Shown in pieces: positions 1-8,186 of a stretch of DNA of 64,000 nucleotides. The translations under genes were made by a program, and so were the position numbers. The notes under the pieces were generated by a model, which made no database searches, was not told the origin of the DNA, and was given only the letters and a program-made list of their open reading frames with translations. Origin of the DNA: Lonsdalea iberica (GTDB lineage: Bacteria; Pseudomonadota; Gammaproteobacteria; Enterobacterales; Enterobacteriaceae); contig NZ_LUTP01000020.1 in assembly GCF_002111585.1 (NCBI RefSeq), positions 1-64,000 on the forward strand, read 5' to 3'. Within the stretch, counting starts at the first letter, position 1. Every line of letters begins with the position of its first letter.

Positions 1-436
1 TGTTGGGGGGGGAGAGTAACTATGGTTACGTTTACAATCCTAAAACATGGATCGATCCGCTGGGGCTAACAAGTTGTCAGCTATCATCTGCAATGGAAAA
101 AAGTGGAGTTCCACGGCCAGCAGATTCGGCAGCGCATCATATTGTAGGAGAGACATCTAAAGCTGCTAAACCCGCCCGAGACATCTTGAACAAGCATGGT
201 ATGATGTTAATGGTGCTGAAAATGGAGTGTTCTTACCAAACAAAAACAACAGCGATGGTCTATTGGGAATATTGCATAACGGACGACATCCTGATGACTA
301 TTTAAGAGCGGTGAACAATCGGATTGAACAAGCGGATATTCTTGGCGGTAAACAAGAGGTAATTCGAGAACTGGACCGAATTAGAGATATCCTTACTTCT
401 GCTAAAAGAAATGCAAGTTGGTACACTATATTATGA
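1..436 (+). pseudogene. Rhs C-terminal toxin tip, AHH nuclease type, frameshifted
   Basis: The left edge enters an Rhs-family protein at its conserved core/tip junction (GGESNYGYVYNP, then WIDPLGL). The variable tip that follows has an AHHIVG motif near residue 44 and, in the next frame, GVFLP and HNGRHPDDY. This set is characteristic of the AHH family of HNH/Endo VII-type nuclease toxins found in polymorphic toxins. The protein changes frame between bases 200 and 203: the first frame ends uselessly at 305, while the second continues the domain to 436. One lost base explains it, so the toxin is probably inactive unless this is an assembly error. The rest of the Rhs core lies outside the window, so it cannot be told whether this is the main rhs gene or a displaced orphan tip. 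Confidence 0.8.
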
Positions 437-993
437 TGAAGATATATCTGTTACGCTCAACTTCAAAGAATACCTGTTCATTCATTCAGGACTATCCGAG
501 TGGCGAAAGAAGCATAATTGGCCGCTCGATGATGAGATGCTGGAAACCGTTTCTCAACGATTATAGTGAAATCAGGTTAGAACTGAGGAAAAATGACTTT
601 GGTAAGAAAAACTACCAATTTGATTTCAGTAGTGCTCTTGGCCCTTTTTTTATAATAAGCGAGTCGGTGCTAGATAAACTCAGCGATATTTTAGAATCAA
701 GAGGGCAAATACTTCCAGTTATCACTGACAGTAAAAAGAAGAAGTTTTTCGGTTATTACCCTACCAATCCATTGACAGGCTGCTTTGATACAGAAAAATC
801 TATTTATCGTGTGGCTGAGCGAGGTTTGATTATTGAAAAACCCGTATTGATTGCTTCGAATATCGTTGATGAATATTTGTTCTCAATTGAAGAGGACATT
901 AGCCGAGTATTTGTGACAGATCGTTTCAAACAACGGATCGAAGAAGCGGGGCTTTTAGGTTTTGATTTCTCAGTTGAAATACCAACCTCGTGA
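433..993 (+). CDS. Immunity protein for the AHH tip (Imm11/DUF1629-like)
   Basis: A 186-residue cytoplasmic protein without signal peptide or membrane segment. Its start codon overlaps the stop of the toxin tip in an ATGA at 433-436 (a second ATG follows at 436), the usual translational coupling of a toxin and its immunity protein. The C-terminal part, with VFVTDRFKQRIEEAGLLGFDF, resembles the imm11 (DUF1629) family of immunity proteins found behind Rhs and other polymorphic toxins. The family call is from memory of that motif and is moderate; the immunity role is inferred mainly from position. The frame is intact although the toxin before it is broken, as expected if the immunity gene still protects against sister cells carrying the active toxin. 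No terminator separates it from the next Rhs module. Confidence 0.65.
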   Translation: MMKIYLLRSTSKNTCSFIQDYPSGERSIIGRSMMRCWKPFLNDYSEIRLELRKNDFGKKNYQFDFSSALGPFFIISESVLDKLSDILESRGQILPVITDSKKKKFFGYYPTNPLTGCFDTEKSIYRVAERGLIIEKPVLIASNIVDEYLFSIEEDISRVFVTDRFKQRIEEAGLLGFDFSVEIPTS

Positions 994-1098
994 TTTAAAT
1001 GGCCGGGAGGAATATTATATCCCCCAGTTGTAAGCATTCACCGATTTCGGTACTACGACCCCACCGGCGGCGGGTATATCTCGCCGGACCCGATAGGG

Positions 1099-1566
1099 GT
1101 GCTGGGGGGGGAGAGTAATTACGGGTACGTCTCAAATCCCATGTGCTGGGTCGACCCATTTGGGTTGGCAAAGTGCCCGACGTTAACTCATGGCGCTAAC
1201 GGGGAAATATTATCAGCCAAAGCCACCGTATCGAAAGCCGAGCTTAGAACGGGTTCCGGAACGAATCAAAGCTCCAGAGATTACGCCCGTTCATTAGGTA
1301 ATCAAACCGACGATGCCGGACACATATTAGGCAATGTGCTTGGTGGTCAAGGCGGTAAAGGGAATGTGTTTCCACAATTACCGGGTATTAACCGTGGTGA
1401 ATATCGAGTGTTCGAAGAGCAAGTCAGAAAATATATCGATAAAAATGGAACAGTAGATATTGACTGGGCGTTTAAATATGGAAATGGTGGAACCCGACCT
1501 ACAGAAATCTACTATGACGTCTATCAAAATGGACAGAAAGTCCTTGGTAGAATATTCAATAAGTAA
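1099..1566 (+). CDS. Orphan Rhs C-terminal module with DNA/RNA non-specific endonuclease-like toxin
   Basis: Open frame begins right after the previous stop (994). From 1039 it encodes a piece of Rhs core (RFRYYDPTGGGYISPDPIG), then the junction GGESNYGYV and WVDPFGLA, then a new toxin tip. The only plausible start is GTG 1099, inside the core, so this is a displaced 'orphan' rhs-CT module and not a full gene. The tip carries DAGHILGNVLGG, NVFPQLPGINRGEYR and a PTEIYYDVY strand near the end. These resemble the DxGH-type catalytic motif of the non-specific endonuclease toxin family (Endonuclea_NS_2). Such modules are reservoirs that can recombine into a full-length rhs upstream. There is no obvious ribosome binding site at 1099, so expression on its own may be low. 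Confidence 0.78.
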   Translation: MLGGESNYGYVSNPMCWVDPFGLAKCPTLTHGANGEILSAKATVSKAELRTGSGTNQSSRDYARSLGNQTDDAGHILGNVLGGQGGKGNVFPQLPGINRGEYRVFEEQVRKYIDKNGTVDIDWAFKYGNGGTRPTEIYYDVYQNGQKVLGRIFNK

Positions 1567-1575
1567 GGTATTTTT

Positions 1576-1974
1576 ATGACTGAGTTATCTAAAGCTGAAA
1601 AGGTTCTAAAAGAATTTATCATTCAAATGAATCAGTGGGAGTTGAAGTATTACCCATTATTCAGAAATGAAGGAATGACTGCGTATAAAGATGCAGCCAA
1701 AAAGGAACTTGATGATATATATACTCTCTTCTGCACAAAAAAAGAAAGAAAACAGGGCAGGCAAGTATCGCTATCATGTGGTGAACCACCGGAATACTCA
1801 CCAGATGAAGAAGTATTAAGCAACGAGTTAAATAAAAATAAATGTGTATTTATAACTCAACAACATACTGGATTTAAAAATCAATATCGCTATACTCTTC
1901 AATTTAAGAATGATGAGTGGCGAATTGATAAGAAAGAATGGTTTGATGACAAGTGGAAGCAAGCCTACTTATAA
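1576..1974 (+). CDS. NTF2-fold-like immunity protein of the second Rhs module
   Basis: A 132-residue soluble protein starting 9 bases after the toxin stop, with AAGG about 8 bases upstream of ATG 1576. An alpha-helical N-terminal half (KVLKEFIIQMNQWELKYY...) is followed by alternating strands ending in YRYTLQFKNDEWRIDKKEWF. This arrangement fits NTF2-fold immunity proteins that accompany Rhs and CDI endonuclease tips. The function, neutralising the adjacent nuclease tip, is inferred from position and this resemblance. A rho-independent terminator follows immediately, so the toxin-immunity module ends here. Base composition is clearly more AT-rich than the proA-proB block, consistent with horizontal origin. 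Confidence 0.65.
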   Translation: MTELSKAEKVLKEFIIQMNQWELKYYPLFRNEGMTAYKDAAKKELDDIYTLFCTKKERKQGRQVSLSCGEPPEYSPDEEVLSNELNKNKCVFITQQHTGFKNQYRYTLQFKNDEWRIDKKEWFDDKWKQAYL

Positions 1975-1977
1975 TAA

Positions 1978-2018
1978 AAAGCCGGAAATGATCCCAATGA
2001 TCCTTCCGGCTTTATTTT
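1978..2018 (+). terminator. Rho-independent terminator after Rhs module 2
   Basis: GCCGGAA (1981-1987) pairs with TTCCGGC (2004-2010), followed by TTTATTTT. It closes the immunity gene transcript. Confidence 0.85.
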
Positions 2019-2041
2019 ACCTGTCGTTCAATTGCATTTAT

Positions 2042-2315
2042 TTACTGATTGAGTATCCCCACCATATCCAGCCCACCGGGAAAACGGTTCAGCCAGTCAG
2101 CTGCGGCGCGTTCATCAAACGGCTCCCGGCTTAATCCTTCCAGACTGCACCACAGCTCCCGAATATCCTGCACAGTGATGACGATGCAACCCGGCATCAC
2201 GCGCAGCTTGAGCGGCAGCCTAGTGCTGACCCCGGCTTCCTGTAGTCATCTACCGCAATACATAGGCTTTAGTTTCAGGCTTAGCGCGGCGAATCTGTAC
2301 ACCGTTTGAAGTCAT
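2042..2315 (-). pseudogene. symE: symE-family toxin relic
   Basis: On the minus strand an ATG at 2315 begins a frame reading SNGVQIRRAKPETKAYVLR and then meets a TAG. A second frame continues LQEAGVSTRLPLKLRVMPGCIVITVQ, closely matching the AbrB-like 'WLxEAGF-TG-PVKIRVMPGCIVIT' core of SymE (SOS-induced type I toxin). It ends at a stop at 2042. The segment between the N-terminus and the WLQEAG strand has been lost together with the frame, so the gene is broken. SymE relatives are often found beside rhs loci. No antisense SymR-like RNA could be identified. Confidence 0.7.
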
Positions 2316-2464
2316 GTGTATAGGAGCTCCGATTCGAACAGGACATAGACACATTCTGTACCGGATTCGACTGGACGGTCATTGATGACAATGAATTGAG
2401 TGGGTCTAACGTCTTGTAAAACAGTAGGGTTATAGACAATTAGGGACGTTTGAGACTGTTGAAA

Positions 2465-2540
2465 TGGTGCCGATAATAGGAGTCGAACCTACGACCTTCG
2501 CATTACGAATGCGCTGCTCTACCAACTGAGCTATATCGGC
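2465..2540 (-). tRNA. thrW: tRNA-Thr (anticodon CGU)
   Basis: The minus strand folds as a complete 76-nt cloverleaf beginning GCCGATATAGCTCAGTTGG, with anticodon loop TTCGTAA (anticodon CGT), T arm GTAGGTTCGACTCCTAT and encoded CCA end. Position next to proA matches E. coli thrW, a known island attachment site. The Rhs/symE accessory DNA lies directly on its 3' side. Confidence 0.97.
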
Positions 2541-2716
2541 TTTTTGGTCGCCCTGCGAATGCCTGACGATGTGTTACGGGGTGACAAACTAGTGAAATCA
2601 TGCTGGCAAGTCAAGCATCTGGCGCTCGTCTGCCGAATTTATAATCGGACCAACGAGCGCTTTTTTCCTGTTATAGCAGCTTGTTATAACTAACTGAACC
2701 GCTATAACACGGGCGA

Positions 2717-3970
2717 TTAAGCGCGGACGAGATCGTCGCCGTAGCCTATCCACTTGTAGGTGGTGAGCGCTTCCAGTCCCATGGGGCCGCGGGCATGCAG
2801 TTTCTGCGTGCTGACGGCGACTTCAGCACCCAGCCCGAACTGTCCGCCGTCGGTGAACCGGGTGCTGGCATTCACGTAGACAGCGGAGGAGTCGACCTCA
2901 CGGACAAATTGTTCCGCACGGCTTAGCGAACGCGTCAGAATCGCGTCTGAATGCTGCGTGCCGTGTTCACGGATGTGGGAGACGGCATCGTCAAGATCGT
3001 CCACCAGCGCGACATTCAGGTCCAGCGACAGCCATTCATCATCAAAGTCGGCGGCTTCAACGGCCGTGACTTGCGCCGGTCCCTCGCTAAGCAGCGGCAG
3101 AGAACGCGGACAGGCATGGAGCGTGACGCCGCTTTTGTGCATCGCGGCGCTCAGCTGCGGCAGGAAATCCTGCGCGATACGCTGATGAACCAGCAGCGTC
3201 TCCAACGTGTTGCAGGTGCTGGGACGCTGGGTTTTCGCGTTCACGATGATGCGCAGAGCGGGCTCGAACGCCATCGACTCATCGACGTAAGTATGGCAAA
3301 CGCCGATACCGCCGGTGATCACAGGGATGGTCGACTGTTCGCGGCAGAGCTTGTGAAGACCAGCACCGCCACGGGGGATCAGCATGTCTACGTAGCGATC
3401 GAGTTTCAGCAGTTGGTTTACGAGTTCGCGGTCCGGCTTTTCGATTGCCTGGATCGCCGCGGCGGGTAAGCCGCACTGCGTCAATGCCCGTTGGATTACG
3501 CTAACCGTCGCCACGTTGGTGCGATAGGTTTCTTTCCCGCCGCGCAGAATAGCCGCGTTACCCGTTTTCAGGCACAGGCTCGCCACATCGACCGTCACAT
3601 TGGGACGCGCTTCGTAGATCACCCCAACCACGCCCAGCGGTACGCGCCGACGTTCCAGCTTGAGACCGTTATCCAGAATACGTCCATCCATCACTTCGCC
3701 GACCGGATCGTTGAGGCTGCAAACTTGACGTACATCGCTTGCGATCGCGGCCAGACGCGCTGGCGTCAATTGCAGACGGTCCAACATCGCTTCGCTCAGC
3801 CCCTCTTCACGCGCAGCGGCAACGTCCTGTTCGTTAGCGGACAGAATAGAGGCGCTCTCCGCTTCCAGCAGATCGGCTATCGCGAGAAGGGCCTGATTTT
3901 TCTGACTGGTGCTCAAGGCCGCCAGTTGATAAGAGGCCTGTTTTGCCGCTTTGCCCATTTGTTCAAGCAC
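2717..3970 (-). CDS. proA: Gamma-glutamyl phosphate reductase
   Basis: Second enzyme of proline biosynthesis: reduces L-glutamyl 5-phosphate to glutamate-5-semialdehyde with NADPH, in the cytoplasm. The 417 residues align over the full length with enterobacterial ProA from [13 protein letters not shown] to the [11 protein letters not shown]-terminus. The catalytic cysteine is Cys225 in [11 protein letters not shown], and the cofactor-side motif RGGKE is present. It lies 10 bases downstream of proB with which it forms the proBA operon, as in E. coli; ProB and ProA act together on an unstable phosphate. tRNA-Thr follows on the same strand. Nothing suggests decay. Confidence 0.98.
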   Translation of the reverse strand: MLEQMGKAAKQASYQLAALSTSQKNQALLAIADLLEAESASILSANEQDVAAAREEGLSEAMLDRLQLTPARLAAIASDVRQVCSLNDPVGEVMDGRILDNGLKLERRRVPLGVVGVIYEARPNVTVDVASLCLKTGNAAILRGGKETYRTNVATVSVIQRALTQCGLPAAAIQAIEKPDRELVNQLLKLDRYVDMLIPRGGAGLHKLCREQSTIPVITGGIGVCHTYVDESMAFEPALRIIVNAKTQRPSTCNTLETLLVHQRIAQDFLPQLSAAMHKSGVTLHACPRSLPLLSEGPAQVTAVEAADFDDEWLSLDLNVALVDDLDDAVSHIREHGTQHSDAILTRSLSRAEQFVREVDSSAVYVNASTRFTDGGQFGLGAEVAVSTQKLHARGPMGLEALTTYKWIGYGDDLVRA

Positions 3971-3980
3971 CGCGTACTCC

Positions 3981-5084
3981 TTAATTGATAATCATGTCGT
4001 CCCGATGGACCGCCACCGGACCGTATTCGTATCCGAGAATTTCTTCGATCTCCTGCGAGTGATGGCCCGCAATCATGCGCAGTGCATCACTGTTGTAGCG
4101 AGTGACCGCGTGAGCCAAATCCCGACCGGACAGGCTGCGCACACAGATGACTTCGCCACGGGAGAAAATCCCTGTCACTTCACGAATGCCTTTTGGCAGC
4201 AGAGAGCTACCGCGTTCCTGGATGGCGGACAGTGCGCCGTCATCCACAATGATCTCGCCTGCCGGAGGCGCACCGAAAATCCAACGTTTACGTTTTTCGA
4301 GCGGTTCGTCAACGGCATGGAAGTGAGTACCCACCGACACGTTATTCATGACATCGCCAATCACGCCCAGTCGACAACCTTCCGCGATGATGACGTCGAT
4401 CCCGGCGCGGCACGCCACTTCGGCCGCCTGAATTTTGGTCGACATACCGCCTGTTCCCAGACCTGATACGCTGCCGCCCGCGATGTGCCGCAGCTCATCG
4501 GTGATGGTCTGAACATCGCTAATCAGTTTCGCATCCGGATTATCACGCGGATCGGCGGTGAAAAGGCCCTTCTGATCGGTGAGCAGTAACAGCTTGTCGG
4601 CATCCGCCATAATGGCGACCAGCGCTGACAGGTTATCGTTGTCGCCGACCTTGATTTCCAGTGTCGCGACCGCGTCGTTCTCATTGATAACCGGAACAAC
4701 ACGATTATCCAGCAATGCGCGCATCGTGTCGCGCGCATTCAGGAAGCGTTCACGATCTTCCATATCCGCACGGGTCAGTAACATCTGACCGATGTGGATG
4801 CCGTAAATCGAAAACAGTTGTTCCCATAGCTGGATGAGTCGACTCTGTCCGACGGCAGCTAACAGCTGCTTGGTCGCGACATTCACGGGGAGGTCGGGAT
4901 AGCCGAGATGCTCCCGACCTGCGGCGATAGCGCCAGAGGTAACAATAACAATGCGATGCCCTGCGGCATGCAACTGCGCGCACTGACGCACAAGTTCTAC
5001 GATATGGGCCCGGTTGAGGCGAGAAGACCCGCCTGTCAGCACGCTGGTGCCCAGTTTTACAACCATCGTTTGGCTGCCACTCAT
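3981..5084 (-). CDS. proB: Glutamate 5-kinase
   Basis: First committed enzyme of proline synthesis: phosphorylates glutamate with ATP and is feedback-inhibited by proline in this family. The 367 residues comprise an amino-acid-kinase domain (about 5-240, with [28 protein letters not shown] and a [10 protein letters not shown] segment) and a C-terminal PUA domain (about 275-360). Start ATG 5084 gives [14 protein letters not shown] as in relatives. First gene of proBA. In E. coli phoE separates proB from crl; here only about 125 bases of non-coding sequence separate them, so phoE is absent from this locus. Confidence 0.98.
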   Translation of the reverse strand: MSGSQTMVVKLGTSVLTGGSSRLNRAHIVELVRQCAQLHAAGHRIVIVTSGAIAAGREHLGYPDLPVNVATKQLLAAVGQSRLIQLWEQLFSIYGIHIGQMLLTRADMEDRERFLNARDTMRALLDNRVVPVINENDAVATLEIKVGDNDNLSALVAIMADADKLLLLTDQKGLFTADPRDNPDAKLISDVQTITDELRHIAGGSVSGLGTGGMSTKIQAAEVACRAGIDVIIAEGCRLGVIGDVMNNVSVGTHFHAVDEPLEKRKRWIFGAPPAGEIIVDDGALSAIQERGSSLLPKGIREVTGIFSRGEVICVRSLSGRDLAHAVTRYNSDALRMIAGHHSQEIEEILGYEYGPVAVHRDDMIIN

Positions 5085-5211
5085 AATTTTTCTGCCATTG
5101 AATTGTATAAAAAAAGAGGATGGTGAAGAAAACGTTGTAACAGGAGAGACGCGTTATGCCAACAGGCACAACGCGAAAAAAAACCACACAGTCCTATGAC
5201 CTAAGGGGGGG

Positions 5212-5586
5212 TTACGGTCTTTCCGTTAAGGAATAAGGGGGGTCTAGCTTCAGTACCAATACTTCCAGTCGTTTGTGGAAACTTTCCCGCGTAGTGTGCA
5301 CCTTTTCGGTAATCGCTTTGTCTTTGAATTTGATTTCAGACCAGTTACCGGCTTCGTCAAACAAGCCATAACGATACGAGTAAGTCATACTTTGTCCCTG
5401 CGCATCCAGATCCAACCACCAGCCCCAAAATTCGCGCTTTTCCGGCTCTGCTTTGACGTCGACGCACATCGCCAGACAGTCAAAGAAGAAGTAGAAATCA
5501 TGGCACTGGCCTTCTCGCAAATAAGGTCCCAAAGAGGTGAAATTTTTAATCAAACGGTGTCGCGTATGTCCACACGGTAATGTCAT
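5212..5586 (-). CDS. crl: Sigma factor-binding protein Crl
   Basis: Small cytoplasmic factor that binds sigma S and favours its assembly with core RNA polymerase, raising stationary-phase, curli and stress gene expression. Conserved blocks are visible: HRLIKNFTSLGPYLREG, FFFDCLAMCV, EFWGWWLDLDAQ and YSYRYGLFD. ATG 5586 (MTLPCGHTRHR) matches the family N-terminus; an upstream in-frame ATG at 5610 would add eight residues and is less likely. Length 124 residues is slightly shorter than the 133 of E. coli, with the extreme C-terminus differing. It sits beside proB as in E. coli. Confidence 0.95.
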   Translation of the reverse strand: MTLPCGHTRHRLIKNFTSLGPYLREGQCHDFYFFFDCLAMCVDVKAEPEKREFWGWWLDLDAQGQSMTYSYRYGLFDEAGNWSEIKFKDKAITEKVHTTRESFHKRLEVLVLKLDPPYSLTERP

Positions 5587-5710
5587 TCGGCATTCTCCCA
5601 GTTTTAACATTAAGTTATTAGCAGAGATGCCGCATTTTTCAACTTAATCGCGGGAGAAATAAGGCTTGACGACAGGCATTCTTATCGCGGCCTGCCGCCA
5701 GCGGGACAAT

Positions 5711-6196
5711 TTACGGGGAGGTAATCACGATGGAAACTCGGCGATTTTCCGCCCTGCCCTGCGCCGTCCCATTGCTCACAATGGGATAATCCTTGCCCAG
5801 GCCACGAGTCTGAAGTTGGCTGCGCGGAATGTTAGCGCTCGTGGCATAAACATCCGCGACCACTTCCGCACGGCGCAAGGAGAGCGCCTGGTTATAGCGA
5901 TCGTCGCCGGTATTGTCCGTATGACCATCCATGCGGGCGTGACTCAGCCCCACGGCCGACAACGTTTTGGCGACCTTTTGAATCGCCGCGCGGCTTTGCG
6001 GGGTCAGTGTGGCTTTGTCGAGGTCGAACAGCACTTTTTCCGTCAACCCCAACGCCCACCCCTCTTCGCACGGCTTGAATCCTGTCGATTGCAATGCCGC
6101 AACCTGTTGGGGAGTGAACGGAGCTTTGTGAGACTGGCAGGACGTCACCCCCAGAGCCAGCGCCGCAATCAACACGAATTGCAGAGAGAACTTCAT
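5711..6196 (-). CDS. yfiB: OmpA-domain outer-membrane lipoprotein YfiB
   Basis: A 161-residue lipoprotein with signal sequence and lipobox LGVTSC (lipidated Cys20), followed by an OmpA-like peptidoglycan-binding domain (about 55-160) with FDLDKATL, MDGHTDNTGDDRYNQALSLRRA and AENRRV. In the YfiBNR system YfiB at the outer membrane sequesters the periplasmic repressor YfiR and so releases the diguanylate cyclase YfiN. It follows yfiN by only 8 bases, making it the last gene of a yfiR-yfiN-yfiB operon. Compared with E. coli, the operon has been placed between crl and frsA. Confidence 0.93.
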   Translation of the reverse strand: MKFSLQFVLIAALALGVTSCQSHKAPFTPQQVAALQSTGFKPCEEGWALGLTEKVLFDLDKATLTPQSRAAIQKVAKTLSAVGLSHARMDGHTDNTGDDRYNQALSLRRAEVVADVYATSANIPRSQLQTRGLGKDYPIVSNGTAQGRAENRRVSIVITSP

Positions 6197-6204
6197 ACAA
6201 CCAC

Positions 6205-7443
6205 TTACCTCGTTAACGCATGTCGCCGGTATTTTTGCTTTTCCAGGTACATGTTTTTGTCAGCTTGCTCCAGGAGGTCCTCTATAGTGGAGTACTGATC
6301 GGCAATCGCTACGCCAATGCTTAGCGACATCACAACTTCCGCGCCATTTTGAAGTTCGATCGGCTGGCTTACGCGACGGCGGATCTTGTTCACGATGGGC
6401 ATAACGTCATCCATATCCTGGACGTCAGACAGGATTAAAGCGAACTCATCACCGCCCAATCGCGCCGGAAGGTCTTTTTTCCCCGCGCAATATTTCAATC
6501 GTTTAGCGATGGTTATCAACACCTTGTCGCCAGCAGCATGACCATAGGTATCATTGATATATTTAAACTGGTTGCCATCCATAAACAGCACGGCCGTGCG
6601 GCTGTGGCTCTCTTCATCTTCCAGCACGTTTTCCAGCGCGCTGCAAAATGCCGTGCGGTTGGCTAACCCCGTCAAAGCATCGTGCAGAGAACGTTTCAGC
6701 AATGAATCATTCTCTTTCAGAATCTGCTCCTGCCAGCTTTCAATCTCTTCGAGCAGGCTATTGAAATCCTGGCTAAAGACATCCAGTTCAACAATCTTTG
6801 CCGACGGCACTCGCCGAGCGAAGTTACGGTTTTCTCGAATATCGTGCACTACCTCGGCAATATTTTGCAGCGCCATAATCAAGCCATGATGCAGATGGCG
6901 GGTGATGATGACGGACAATATCGAGGCAAAGACCAGGCACAGCGTGAGCACCAGTAGGGAAAAGTAAACAAAGCTTTTAACCGGGGCGTCGCTGCCCGAA
7001 ATCTCGATATGGCCCACGAGATTGCCCCGGTGATAGATGGGCTGCAGCACCGAACTGGGAAAGAGCCATTTGGCGATCATTCGGCTCATCGGGTCGGCGT
7101 GTTCGCTGCCTGCGGCTTGCCAAAACGTGATTTTTCGACCGTTCGCATCCGTGACTATAGCCTGACTGAACTGACCCTGCTGGCCGAGAGTGTTCAGCGT
7201 TTCACGGGCCGCCACGCCGTCGCGGAACACGACAGCGGCCTCGATGCTTTGGCTCAGAGTACTGGTGAGCAACTGCAGATTCTTTTCAGAATACTGTTTG
7301 AATGAGATCAGCGACGCCGTGGTGATCAACATCCATGACACCGTCATAGTGATGACGATACTCAAGGTACTGATACGCGCCAGGGCTTTCCTGAAGGTGA
7401 TTCTGCCGGTGACTGTACTGGACGTAGAGGCTGGCTTATCCAT
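6205..7443 (-). CDS. dgcN: Diguanylate cyclase YfiN/DgcN
   Basis: Inner-membrane enzyme making cyclic di-GMP from two GTP, repressed by periplasmic YfiR. Layout from the chosen start: TM1 about 26-46, periplasmic CHASE8-like part 50-155, TM2 about 157-180, HAMP-like linker to about 240, GGDEF domain 255-410 with active-site RLGGDEF at 328-334 and DALTGLANR upstream. The position five residues before GGDEF reads GKKD, not RxxD, so the product-inhibition I-site appears absent. Start ATG 7443 overlaps the yfiR stop by eight bases (ATGGATAA), suggesting coupling; ATG 7452 or TTG 7467 are possible alternatives. Confidence 0.93.
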   Translation of the reverse strand: MDKPASTSSTVTGRITFRKALARISTLSIVITMTVSWMLITTASLISFKQYSEKNLQLLTSTLSQSIEAAVVFRDGVAARETLNTLGQQGQFSQAIVTDANGRKITFWQAAGSEHADPMSRMIAKWLFPSSVLQPIYHRGNLVGHIEISGSDAPVKSFVYFSLLVLTLCLVFASILSVIITRHLHHGLIMALQNIAEVVHDIRENRNFARRVPSAKIVELDVFSQDFNSLLEEIESWQEQILKENDSLLKRSLHDALTGLANRTAFCSALENVLEDEESHSRTAVLFMDGNQFKYINDTYGHAAGDKVLITIAKRLKYCAGKKDLPARLGGDEFALILSDVQDMDDVMPIVNKIRRRVSQPIELQNGAEVVMSLSIGVAIADQYSTIEDLLEQADKNMYLEKQKYRRHALTR

Positions 7444-7990
7444 GTTTAGCATTCCGCGGACGACCAAGCATTAATACTTCGGGACTAACTTTCACCCCGG
7501 TACGAAACAACGAGTCCAAATTTACAGAGAAACTGACCTTTTTATCCGCGAAGATAAGACAAAACGCGCTGCCATCAACACATTCGGGGTTTTGCTCCGA
7601 AATAGTCAGTAGTGGATGCGCCGGGTCCAGGCTTGAAATTCCGACCTGCTCTTGAATGGATTCCCTGCCGAAGTATACCGCATCGCAGTGCGAGGACGAA
7701 AAATCATCGACATCTTCTATCAATATTGCATTGAATAAGGGAAGATCTTGCTCATTACGAGTATCGGTGAGCGCGGCAGCGAAATGCGCTGAAGAGAATA
7801 CGCAAAGCGTAGGAACCATTTGGGTGGACGGCCACCGTGTGTAGCTGACGATACCGGATACGGTACGGCGTAGGTCGGCCGCTGAAACCTGATTCATCTC
7901 TGTTTTAAGATTGGACGCGTCGGCCCTGGCTAACAACATAAGGGGTAACATCGAAAATATTAGAACAAGTAAGATCCACCTTCTCTCCAT
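7436..7990 (-). CDS. yfiR: Periplasmic repressor YfiR
   Basis: Small periplasmic protein that binds and silences DgcN. N-terminal signal peptide (RRWILLVLIFSMLPLMLL, cleavage near ARADAS, residues 21-26). Four cysteines, Cys63, Cys102, Cys137 and Cys144, are spaced like the two disulfide pairs known for Pseudomonas YfiR, which control its redox-sensitive stability. DUF4154-type fold residues such as FxAILIEDVD and YFG are present. First gene of the operon; its 3' end overlaps the dgcN start. About 200 bases of non-coding DNA upstream would hold the promoter, but I see no distinctive site there. Confidence 0.9.
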   Translation of the reverse strand: MERRWILLVLIFSMLPLMLLARADASNLKTEMNQVSAADLRRTVSGIVSYTRWPSTQMVPTLCVFSSAHFAAALTDTRNEQDLPLFNAILIEDVDDFSSSHCDAVYFGRESIQEQVGISSLDPAHPLLTISEQNPECVDGSAFCLIFADKKVSFSVNLDSLFRTGVKVSPEVLMLGRPRNAKHG

Positions 7991-8186
7991 AATAACGTTA
8001 TCCAGCTGCTAATCATCCAATTGGGAAGGAATGTTTTTTGCACGCGCTGCAAAGCCAAACGCGCGGCGGCTTACCTTCGAAGCTATTTTGTTTTTCAAAT
8101 AGCATAGCTAACGAATACGTTATCACCATCCCATCCACGGTAATGGGACGATAAAGGGGACGATCATGCGGCAGATAAAGACATCG

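Noticed and set aside
2622..2666. Hairpin GCGCTCGT/ACGAGCGC followed by TTTTTT on the plus strand, between tRNA-Thr and proA
   Set aside because: The T-run is on the wrong strand for the minus-strand genes around it, and no plus-strand gene ends there; not called as a functional terminator.
2951..3469. Long plus-strand frames opposite proA (also opposite proB, pepD, mtnK, puuE and others)
   Set aside because: They are shadows of well-identified genes on the other strand in GC-rich codons.
5014..5199. Short plus-strand frame over the proB start and upstream region
   Set aside because: No similarity to a protein, antisense to proB, A-rich low-complexity tail.
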